DNA from: an uncultured Bacilli bacterium
GTDB taxonomy: Bacteria > Bacillota_I > Bacilli_A > RF39 > UBA660
Reading direction: 5' to 3'
Assembly (NCBI GenBank): GCA_947630195.1
Contig: CANRGQ010000068.1
Span: 1-5,447, forward strand
Length of the DNA stretch: 5,447 bases
The notes beneath the pieces are model-generated. The model made no database searches. It was not told the origin of the DNA and saw only the letters and a list, made by a program, of their open reading frames with translations. A program made the translations under genes and the position numbers. Position 1 is the first letter of the stretch. Each line of letters starts with the position of its first letter. Below are positions 1 to 4,367 of this stretch, in pieces.

Positions 1-317
1 TCTTTACGCATTCCTTTAATAAAGTTAAGTTTACTTCTTCTAACCATACCTTTTTTGATAACAGTTATCTTATCAATAGTAGGAGCGTTAACTGGGAATA
101 TTCTTGTTACCCCAACGCCACTAGATGTTTTACGAACGGAGAAAGTTTCAGATACACTTCCACCTTTCTTGGCAATTACTAAGCCTTCAAAAGCTTGGAT
201 TCTTTCCTTTTTACCTTCTTTTACCCAAACATCAACACGAACTGTGTCCCCAACTCTAAATTCTGGAATGTCTTTACGAATATGACGTTCATTAATCTTA
301 TCAACTAAATTAGCCAT
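1..317 (-). CDS. rplS: 50S ribosomal protein L19, 3' end outside window
   Basis: L19 sits at the 30S-50S interface of the large subunit. The 105 codons visible begin MANLVDKINERHIRKDIPEF and contain the L19 signatures RVGDTVRV (about residues 21-28), the ERIQAFEGLVIAKKGG segment (38-53), SVRKTSSGVGVTR (60-72) and the basic MVRRSKLNF near residue 91. The usual length is about 115-120, so only some 10-15 C-terminal residues are missing beyond base 1. Two in-frame ATGs stand in tandem at 320 and 317. I chose 317 because the AAAGGA SD then has about 9 nt spacing and the protein starts with the family's usual MxxL; 320 would add one Met. It follows the hypothetical gene by 124 nt and has its own promoter and leader, so it can be expressed apart from the trmD operon. 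Identity is certain; the exact start is less so. Confidence 0.96.
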   Translation of the reverse strand, partial: MANLVDKINERHIRKDIPEFRVGDTVRVDVWVKEGKKERIQAFEGLVIAKKGGSVSETFSVRKTSSGVGVTRIFPVNAPTIDKITVIKKGMVRRSKLNFIKGMRK

Positions 318-400
318 CATTCCCCATCCTTTCTAAAAAATATTACCTGTAATCATTAATATATATTTAACTTAAGCGGATTACATACCTTTTGGGTTTC
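318..400 (-). promoter_or_regulatory. rplS: rplS 5' leader with 7-bp stem, possible L19 leader
   Basis: The predicted untranslated leader contains TGTAATC (379-385) and its exact complement GATTACA (348-354), enclosing a 24-nt loop that itself holds the palindrome CTTAAG. A structured leader ahead of rplS is known in low-GC Gram-positives (the Rfam L19 leader family), where it is thought to mediate autoregulation. I see the stem directly; assignment to that family is inference because I cannot run a covariance model. The SD AAAGGA lies outside the stem, downstream. Confidence 0.4.
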
Positions 401-406
401 TTGGTA

Positions 407-435
407 ATTATACCACATTAACATTTTATTTACAA
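407..435 (-). promoter_or_regulatory. Sigma-A-type promoter of rplS with extended -10
   Basis: On the minus strand, TTGTAA (430-435) is separated by 17 nt from TATAAT (407-412). The -10 is preceded by TGG, giving an extended TGnTATAAT. Transcription would start near base 400, leaving a leader of about 80 nt before rplS. The -35 lies only a few bases past the stop codon of the upstream hypothetical gene, so rplS can be made independently of the trmD operon. No convincing intrinsic terminator separates the two, so read-through is also possible. Confidence 0.7.
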
Positions 436-441
436 GTATTT

Positions 442-801
442 TTACCTTCCCTTGTGTTTTTTCGGAATTACTATTTTTTGCTCTAATAACAAAATCATTT
501 TTAAATATTTATTTAAAGTATTTTTACTTAAATATTTTTCATACTTTTTTATTAAAGAATTTTTAAATTCTTCTACTTTATCTCTTACATATAAAGCGTC
601 ATCTTCACTACCATCTTCATTAATACTTACAATCATTTCTAAGATTTTCCGATATTCTTTTTTAAAGTTTTCATCAATTATTTTTTCTTTAATTTTTTTA
701 TCAAATACTTCCACTTTAACTTTTTTACTAGGTAATTTAAAACCATTATCGAAAGTTAAATCTTCAATTAAAAATTCATTTTTCGGACTTTTGATTTTCA
801 T
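442..801 (-). CDS. Small charged protein of unknown function in the trmD operon
   Basis: This 119-residue protein is not one I can name. It starts at an ATG preceded by an excellent SD (GGGAGG, 6 nt spacing) lying inside the end of trmD; the two genes overlap by 26 nt, so translation is very likely coupled. It has no signal peptide or membrane segment. It is rich in Lys and Glu and predicted to be mostly helical: residues 1-35 carry short strand-like stretches (FLIEDLTF, KKVKVEVF), then helices run through about residue 110. The acidic EDGSEDDALYVRDKVEEFKN region (about 62-81) followed by KKYEKYLSKNTLNKYLK is reminiscent of small helical proteins I associate with uncultured Bacilli, but that is only a recollection. 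Context suggests a cytoplasmic role near tRNA or ribosome biogenesis. The complementary strand also has an open frame; this strand is preferred because of the SD and operon position. Confidence 0.75.
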   Translation of the reverse strand: MKIKSPKNEFLIEDLTFDNGFKLPSKKVKVEVFDKKIKEKIIDENFKKEYRKILEMIVSINEDGSEDDALYVRDKVEEFKNSLIKKYEKYLSKNTLNKYLKMILLLEQKIVIPKKHKGR

Positions 802-1468
802 TATAAGCCTCCCATAAATCTGGTCTTTTTAATTTAGTTTTCTTTATTTGTTCATTCAAACGATATTCTTTGATTTTTTCGTGATTACCACTTATTAAGA
901 CATCGGGAACGGAGAGTCCTCTAAAGGTAGCAGGTTTCGTATAAGTGGGATAATCAAGTAAGTTATTAGAGAATGTTTCTTCTTCATAACTTTCTTTGGT
1001 AATTACGCCATCGATTAACCGAACAACGGAGTCCGTAATTGCCATCGCCGGAATTTCGCCACCAGTTAAGATGTAATCCCCAATACTTAACTCTAAATCG
1101 ACAAAATTTAAAATCCGCTCATCATACCCCTCATAATGGCCACAGACGATGATTAAATGTTTATATTTTTTTAAATCCATGGCTTTTCCTTCGGTATATT
1201 TTTCGCCTTGAGGAGTCGTAAGAATTACTAATGAATCTTCATCTTTCACACTTTCAATGGCCTCCACAACTGGTTCACACATTAAAACCATCCCAGCCCC
1301 TCCCCCATAAGGAGTATCATCTACTTGATTATGTTTAAGATGCGAAAACTTTCTAAAATCAATAATATTAATTTCTACTAATCCATCATTAATAGCTCTT
1401 TTAATAATCGATTCTGTTAAAAATCCTTCAAACATATTTGGAAACAATGTTAATATATCAATTCTCAT
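776..1468 (-). CDS. trmD: tRNA (guanine-37-N1)-methyltransferase
   Basis: TrmD transfers a methyl group from S-adenosylmethionine to N1 of G37, next to the anticodon, and so prevents +1 frameshifting; it acts as a dimer in the cytoplasm. The 230 residues match a full-length family member. Visible signatures are MRIDILTLFP (1-10), the VDDTPYGGGAGMVL loop (49-62), TTPQGEKY (84-91), CGHYEGYDER (109-118) and SIGDYILTGGE (128-138) of the trefoil-knot cofactor site, the Arg of SVVRL (R150, equivalent to E. coli R154), LLDYPTYTKP (170-179) and LISGNHEKI (191-199). The position of the catalytic Asp (E. coli D169, in EDSF) is Glu here (E164, in EETF). It overlaps the rimM stop by ATGA (1465-1468) and the next gene by 26 nt. 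The GGGGGTG upstream is about 13 nt from the ATG, with a small palindrome in between. Confidence 0.97.
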   Translation of the reverse strand: MRIDILTLFPNMFEGFLTESIIKRAINDGLVEINIIDFRKFSHLKHNQVDDTPYGGGAGMVLMCEPVVEAIESVKDEDSLVILTTPQGEKYTEGKAMDLKKYKHLIIVCGHYEGYDERILNFVDLELSIGDYILTGGEIPAMAITDSVVRLIDGVITKESYEEETFSNNLLDYPTYTKPATFRGLSVPDVLISGNHEKIKEYRLNEQIKKTKLKRPDLWEAYNENQKSEK

Positions 1469-1956
1469 AAGATTAAATCTTCACCCCCATTAGTTATTAT
1501 TTTTTTATTTTCTTTATCTATTTTCTTAATATAATTATCAATTAATGGTAAATAAAATACTTTTTCCCCTTTTACTTTAAGTAAAACATTGTTACTATAA
1601 GTATAATCAATAACTTTCCCAATTAATTTATCTTTATCATATACTTCATAATCTATTAAATCACGATATAAATATTCATCTTCCCCTAAATTTAAATCAT
1701 TTCTTTTTACATAAACATAACTATTTTTATATTTTAAGATATCATTTATATTATCTTTACCTTTAAAACTTACTAAATGATAACTTTTATGAACTCTACG
1801 GGTATTTACTATTTCTAATTCTTTATCTTTACCAATATAAAAATTTATACCTTCCCTAAATACTTTATCTGGATATTCAAAATCACTAATTATTTTAACT
1901 TCGCCTTTAATCCCAAAGTAATTAATAATTTTCCCTATTTCAATATAATCATTCAT
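1465..1956 (-). CDS. rimM: 16S rRNA processing factor RimM
   Basis: RimM binds ribosomal protein S19 and assists maturation of the 30S head. The 163-residue product has the normal two-domain layout. The N-terminal RimM domain (about 1-85) includes YIEIGKI, the FGIKGEVKI motif (14-22) and YVYVKRNDL (80-88). The C-terminal PRC-barrel (about 90-163) includes EDEYLYRDLIDYEVYD (92-107), LIGKVID and YLPLIDNYIKKID. The family's YYHDLIG appears as LYRDLID and the TGANDV turn as YSNNV, both tolerable variants. An ATG 12 nt upstream (1968) is in frame, but it overlaps the GAGG SD and has no SD of its own. The ATG at 1956 sits 6 nt after GAGG, so it is preferred. It overlaps the upstream methyltransferase by 8 nt (ATGAATGA) and trmD by 4 nt, so coupling is expected on both sides. 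Confidence 0.95.
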   Translation of the reverse strand: MNDYIEIGKIINYFGIKGEVKIISDFEYPDKVFREGINFYIGKDKELEIVNTRRVHKSYHLVSFKGKDNINDILKYKNSYVYVKRNDLNLGEDEYLYRDLIDYEVYDKDKLIGKVIDYTYSNNVLLKVKGEKVFYLPLIDNYIKKIDKENKKIITNGGEDLIL

Positions 1957-2674
1957 AATTAACCTCATACATTAAAATACTTGCCGATACTCCAGCATTT
2001 AAACTTTCACAAGCCTTATTCATTTTAATATAGACTTTTTTATCACAAATGTTAGCTACTTCTTTACTTACACCACTACCTTCATTACCAATTACTAAAG
2101 CAATTCTTTTATCTTTAAAATTAATTTTTTTAATATCTTCTCCCTCATTAACATCCGTAGTTACTTTTAGATAACTCTCATCTAAATTTTCTAAAAATTC
2201 TTTTAAATCATCTTTAATTATATTTATATTAAAAAGCATACCTTCAGTGGCCCTTATGACTTTGGGATTATAAATATCCACAGTTTCTTTTGACATAACA
2301 ATAGTTTTAAAATTAAAAGCGACCGCACTTCTTATAATCGTTCCTAAATTTCCGGGGTCCTGAATATTATCTAAAACAATAATATTTCCTTCAATATCAT
2401 TTTTATCCAATTTTTTGCATACTCCAATTACTTTACTACTCGTTACTTGGTCAGATAAACTTTTCATTATTTTATCAGTTACATAAATAACTGGTACATC
2501 ATATTTTAAATCTTTATCACTGGTAATAACTTCTTTTAAATAACCAAATTTATTCGCTTCATTAACTAAATGTTCATCTTCCACTAAAAAAAGTTCTTCA
2601 ATATCTCGATACTTCTTATTCTTTAATTTTTGATAATATTTAATTCTTTCATTATTTAAACTAGTTATTTCCAT
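1949..2674 (-). CDS. TrmH/SpoU-family RNA 2'-O-ribose methyltransferase
   Basis: This 241-residue enzyme is predicted to methylate a ribose 2'-OH in rRNA or tRNA using S-adenosylmethionine. The N-terminal part (about 1-95) matches the SpoU substrate-binding domain: MEITSLNNERIKYYQKLKNK, then FLVEDEHLVNEA (29-40). The C-terminal SPOUT knot carries the three family motifs: IQDPGNLGTIIRSA (104-117) with its Asn and Arg, VIGNEGSGVS (194-203), and ACESLNAGVSASI (221-233). Target specificity cannot be read from the sequence; the closest style is the generic TrmH/YsgA-like group. A GTG start 12 nt upstream (2686) is open, but the ATG at 2674 is favoured: AGGTGGTGAT matches the extended anti-SD with sensible spacing, and MxITSLxN is the typical start. 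It heads the cluster and overlaps rimM by 8 nt. In many Firmicutes the rimM-trmD cluster is headed by rpsP instead. Confidence 0.92.
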   Translation of the reverse strand: MEITSLNNERIKYYQKLKNKKYRDIEELFLVEDEHLVNEANKFGYLKEVITSDKDLKYDVPVIYVTDKIMKSLSDQVTSSKVIGVCKKLDKNDIEGNIIVLDNIQDPGNLGTIIRSAVAFNFKTIVMSKETVDIYNPKVIRATEGMLFNINIIKDDLKEFLENLDESYLKVTTDVNEGEDIKKINFKDKRIALVIGNEGSGVSKEVANICDKKVYIKMNKACESLNAGVSASILMYEVNYE

Positions 2675-2690
2675 AGTAATCACCACCTAA

Positions 2691-2719
2691 ATTATACTAA
2701 AATATTTACTATTTTACTA
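2691..2719 (-). promoter_or_regulatory. Weak promoter candidate for the methyltransferase-rimM-trmD operon
   Basis: On the minus strand TATAAT (2691-2696) lies 17 nt downstream of TAGTAA (2714-2719), which matches the -35 consensus at only three of six positions. The expected start point falls at about 2684, so the transcript would begin almost at the SD, with a leader of about ten nucleotides. A second possible -10, TATAGT, is at 2716-2721 without a good -35. The whole stretch 2690-2760 is almost pure A+T, so chance matches are likely. Confidence 0.35.
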
Positions 2720-2749
2720 TAAATTATTTTATTTTTTAATAAATTAGTA

Positions 2750-2755
2750 TATAAT
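2750..2755 (+). promoter_or_regulatory. -10 box (TATAAT) for the plus-strand small RNA
   Basis: A perfect TATAAT lies about 7-9 nt before the start of the structured element beginning near 2762. The -35 region 17 nt upstream (TTTTAT) is poor, and the surroundings are AT-rich, so support comes mainly from position relative to the hairpins and terminator that follow. Confidence 0.45.
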
Positions 2756-2761
2756 ATAAAT

Positions 2762-2842
2762 AAGGAGACGAAAAATCGTAGCCTTATGGTTGTGTACTAT
2801 CTCGTTTGGATATCTATCCTAATGGAGATAGTTTCTTTTTTT
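2762..2842 (+). ncRNA. Putative ~80-nt antisense small RNA
   Basis: The predicted transcript has two hairpins and ends in a U-run. The 5' hairpin (2760-2787) pairs ATAAGG with CCTTAT and ACGA with TCGT around an AAAA tetraloop, the two helices being separated by a symmetrical AG/AG internal loop. The 3' hairpin (2796-2832) is the terminator. No gene follows on this strand before the minus-strand surface gene, so it is not a leader. It is fully antisense to codons 23-37 and the 3' region of the 37-codon ORF on the other strand, which is the geometry of 3'-overlapping type I antitoxins such as SR4 or RatA of Bacillus. I do not recognise it as a known RNA family. Confidence 0.45.
2796..2842 (+). 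terminator. Intrinsic terminator of the plus-strand small RNA
   Basis: A perfect 8-bp stem ACTATCTC (2796-2803) / GAGATAGT (2825-2832) is followed by TTCTTTTTTT (2833-2842). The apical part holds a second short helix, GGAT (2808-2811) / ATCC (2816-2819). The strand with the T-run is plus, so it ends a plus-strand transcript. It lies within the 3' half of the minus-strand small ORF. Confidence 0.65.
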
Positions 2843-2910
2843 GTCCTAAACAAGTTGAATATGAAAGAAATTACTCTTAATAATATTTCTACTACTAATT
2901 TTATACACAT
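2797..2910 (-). CDS. Candidate 37-residue hydrophobic peptide, type I toxin-like
   Basis: The ORF begins MCIKLVVEILLRVISFIF, continues NLFRTKKE, and ends TISIRIDIQTR. The first 21 residues form a hydrophobic, helix-prone segment, followed by a basic linker and a C-terminal alternation of hydrophobic and charged residues. This build resembles the short membrane toxins of type I systems, including clostridial ones, though I see no diagnostic identity. An unusually complete SD (GGGAAGGAGGT, 2911-2921) abuts the ATG, leaving essentially no spacer, so initiation there would be inefficient. Alternatives are GTG two bases on (a different frame, 20 codons) or the in-frame ATA at codon 3, which has ideal spacing but is a rare start. 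A promoter and structured leader precede it and a plus-strand RNA overlaps its 3' half. The function is inferred from layout only. Confidence 0.4.
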   Translation of the reverse strand: MCIKLVVEILLRVISFIFNLFRTKKETISIRIDIQTR

Positions 2911-2980
2911 ACCTCCTTCCCAAAAAAGTTTTGTTTGCAACCAAAACCCCTGAAAAGCAGGCAAGATTTCTCATCTCGAA
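2911..2980 (-). promoter_or_regulatory. Structured leader of the small ORF, SD can be sequestered
   Basis: Reading the minus strand, GCCTGCTTTTC (2952-2962) can pair with the SD GGGAAGGAGGT (2911-2921) over ten positions, counting G-U pairs and one G/G mismatch. This would hide the SD. The same upstream arm can instead fold locally as CCTG-CTTTT-CAGG, which would free it. Inside the 30-nt loop GTTTTG (2942-2947) pairs with CAAAAC (2928-2933), followed directly by six T (2922-2927), a weak terminator-like element. Two exclusive folds are what a translational switch or a toxin mRNA needing processing would show. The pairing is visible; the regulatory role is inferred. Confidence 0.4.
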
Positions 2981-2986
2981 GACTAT

Positions 2987-3014
2987 ATTTTATATAAAAA
3001 AATTCATAAGTCAA
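2987..3014 (-). promoter_or_regulatory. Sigma-A-type promoter of the small ORF
   Basis: On the minus strand TTGACT (3009-3014) and TAAAAT (2987-2992) are 16 nt apart; each has one mismatch to consensus. Transcription would start near 2980, giving a leader of about 70 nt. The GTCG-TT-CGAC palindrome at 3015-3024 abuts the -35, so a protein bound to the neighbouring dyads could affect polymerase. Confidence 0.55.
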
Positions 3015-3018
3015 GTCG

Positions 3019-3037
3019 TTCGACAAAACATGTCAAA
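3019..3037. repeat. Operator-like dyad 1 (TTCGACA-N5-TGTCAAA)
   Basis: TTCGACA (3019-3025) and TGTCAAA (3031-3037) form an imperfect dyad with a 5-bp centre, five bases upstream of the -35 of the small-ORF promoter. It shares half-sites with the dyad at 3059-3076; the two centres are about 40 bp apart, close to four helical turns. It overlaps a second small palindrome, GTCGTTCGAC (3015-3024). It may be a regulator binding site; no matching regulator is in the window. Confidence 0.45.
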
Positions 3038-3049
3038 ACTTCTAATATT

Positions 3050-3086
3050 ATGACAAAATTCGACATTTCTGTCGAACTTTTGTCAT
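3050..3086. repeat. 16-bp inverted repeat, operator-like dyad 2 or 3' hairpin
   Basis: The left arm ATGACAAAATTCGACA (3050-3065) pairs with TGTCGAA (3070-3076) plus TTTTGTCAT (3078-3086), with a TTTC loop and one bulged C at 3077. The inner 18 bp, TTCGACA-TTTC-TGTCGAA, is a perfect dyad. It lies 103 nt past the stop of the 3189-4352 gene and could act as a 3' hairpin for that operon. However, neither strand has a U-run after it, so an ordinary intrinsic terminator is unlikely. Sharing half-sites with the dyad at 3019-3037 favours a protein-binding role. Confidence 0.6.
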
Positions 3087-3188
3087 TTATAAAACAATAT
3101 TTATAGGTTATAGAATTACGATATTAGTATTTATAAAATAACTATAATTTTCACAATTAACACTTTTTATGCGATATTATAAAATCTA
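3087..3188. other. AT-rich spacer downstream of the surface operon
   Basis: This 102-nt stretch separates the inverted repeat from the stop of the surface-protein gene. I see no ORF with a ribosome binding site, no strong hairpin and no U-run terminator for the operon; only weak AT-rich inverted repeats such as TTATAG/CTATAA are present. Confidence 0.5.
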
Positions 3189-4352
3189 CTAAACTGATAT
3201 TATAAATGGATCACTTTCAGTTCCTCCACCAGATAATTTAACCTCGGACGTTAGATAGAAGACCGGGCGAACCGCATACGTATTGCTTACAATACTGGTG
3301 CCCAAGGAGCCTCTCGAATTGTCCACACGCCACGCACCTTCATGTCCGTCATAGCCATACCTAGTCATGGTCCATTCATTATAACTACTACATGATATGC
3401 TTGTTCCTGTTCTTCCGTGACATATATTTAACCAATTATTTGTATTTTGCGTTCCTGCATTATAATAATCACTGGCATACATTAATCCTATTTTATGCTG
3501 TTGAGGTGTTTTAGAGGTTACTTCAACATTAGTACTGTCTGCGCTTGTATTATCTCCTATGTACCACTTTGGATTACTTATTACATCTGTCCAATTACTT
3601 GTTCCTACTGTTCCGGTTATTGTTTTTATAAATGTTGTATTTAAGTATGTTTTTTGAACATCGGCTGAATCCCATGGAATATCTGAATATCTATTGCTAT
3701 GCCATGCAACGCTTTTTCCATCACTATTTGGCTCTGCTTTGATTATCTTTAATTGATGCGCTTCTAATCCTATATTGCTATCTGCACTATCTGTTATCCC
3801 TATTATTCTATACATATATGTTGCTGGCGATTTTAAACAGTCTCCTAAATTATCCGTTCCAAAACATATATAATTATTCTTTACTGTATTGTAGTCACCA
3901 ACAAATCTATGCATTGTATCATTATTAAAGGCTTTTTTAAATGTTGCTCCACCTTTTTCTGCTAATAATGTGAATGCATCATTTGTTGGGGCAAAGTATA
4001 GTGTGCAATACATTGTTGTTTTGGTTGTCATGGTTAGTTTATTATTTTGTTCATCATAATTTATGACATCTGTTCCGACTAATTTTGCACCACTACCATC
4101 ATCACATTCTGCCTTCATATAAATATAATTCGGATATTCAGGCCATGCATCTCTACTTCCCATTTCAGAATATTCTCCACTGGCATCATCACGTAACATT
4201 ATGGCTAAGTTTTTATTATTTTTTAATGTATTAACTTCAGTTTCTGTTAATTCTTTTACTTCATTATTATTTTTTATGTTGTTATTGTAGCTAATTATTA
4301 TTCCAATTATTACTACTGATAAAAATATTATTATATCTATTTTCTTTCTCAT
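3189..4352 (-). CDS. Membrane-anchored surface protein with DUF6273/C-type-lectin-like C-terminus
   Basis: The 387-residue product begins MRKKIDIIIF and has one membrane segment at about 7-22, an uncleaved anchor or signal, followed by an Asn/Lys-rich stalk and a long extracellular part. Residues about 72-121 form a small module with C83 and a C-terminal CTLYF (C116) that recurs in the upstream protein. The rest carries motifs I associate with large paralogous surface families of uncultured Bacilli: NYICFGTDN, IGLMYASDYYNA (288-299), NNWLNICHG (305-313), NEWTMTR (325-331), GAWRVDN and AVRPVFYLTSEVKLSGGGT (360-378). These resemble DUF6273 or FISUMP-type C-type-lectin-like folds, suggesting ligand binding. 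C163/C172 and C311/C321 could form disulfides. The start has a GAGGAGG SD at 10 nt, which overlaps the TGA of the upstream gene 15 nt away. Codons for about residues 331-370 are strikingly GC-rich. The family assignment is by eye. Confidence 0.85.
   Translation of the reverse strand: MRKKIDIIIFLSVVIIGIIISYNNNIKNNNEVKELTETEVNTLKNNKNLAIMLRDDASGEYSEMGSRDAWPEYPNYIYMKAECDDGSGAKLVGTDVINYDEQNNKLTMTTKTTMYCTLYFAPTNDAFTLLAEKGGATFKKAFNNDTMHRFVGDYNTVKNNYICFGTDNLGDCLKSPATYMYRIIGITDSADSNIGLEAHQLKIIKAEPNSDGKSVAWHSNRYSDIPWDSADVQKTYLNTTFIKTITGTVGTSNWTDVISNPKWYIGDNTSADSTNVEVTSKTPQQHKIGLMYASDYYNAGTQNTNNWLNICHGRTGTSISCSSYNEWTMTRYGYDGHEGAWRVDNSRGSLGTSIVSNTYAVRPVFYLTSEVKLSGGGTESDPFIISV
3241..3360. other. GC-rich island inside the surface gene
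   Basis: Counting by hand, 3241-3300 is 50% G+C and 3301-3360 is 57%, while 3181-3240 and 3421-3480 are each about 28%. The island encodes roughly residues 331-370, the core of the lectin-like C-terminus, using codons such as GCG, CGT, CCG, TCG and ACG that are scarce elsewhere in the window. It suggests recombination or strong conservation of a shared cassette. Confidence 0.7.
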
Positions 4353-4367
4353 TATATTATTTCCTCC

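Noticed and set aside
55..285. 76-codon plus-strand ORF
   Set aside because: It is the complement of rplS, whose minus-strand translation is unmistakable; no ribosome binding site supports it.
452..817. 121-codon plus-strand ORF, Phe/Leu/Ser-rich and hydrophobic
   Set aside because: It is antisense to the 119-residue operon gene and trmD end. The composition is what results from reading Lys/Glu-rich codons backwards, and the minus-strand ORF has a strong SD and operon context.
2750..2842. tRNA, SRP RNA or other standard structural RNA
   Set aside because: There is no cloverleaf, no SRP apical motif (GGAAGnAGCA) and the element is too short for 6S or tmRNA.
2786..2953. 55-codon plus-strand ORF starting MVVYYLVWIS in the intergenic region
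   Set aside because: The only SD-like AAGGAG is about 17 nt upstream across a hairpin, and an intrinsic terminator interrupts the ORF after about 15 codons. It is more likely a shadow of the minus-strand small ORF, though a small hydrophobic product cannot be fully excluded.
2911..2980. Known riboswitch (preQ1, c-di-GMP, fluoride) in the small-ORF leader
   Set aside because: The CCTG hairpin and AACAAAAC stretch recall preQ1-I superficially, but the conserved loop and downstream AAGG tail do not fit, and no matching transport or biosynthesis gene follows.
3050..3086. Intrinsic terminator for the surface operon
   Set aside because: The hairpin is strong, but neither strand has a U-run after it; it is kept as an inverted repeat.
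3015..3086. CRISPR array or SOS (LexA) box
   Set aside because: The repeats are short dyads without regular spacers, and CGAAC-N4-GTTCG is not matched in both halves.
3189..4352. Confirmed diversity-generating retroelement target
   Set aside because: The C-terminal fold and GC island are suggestive, but no template repeat or reverse transcriptase is present, so only the island is reported.
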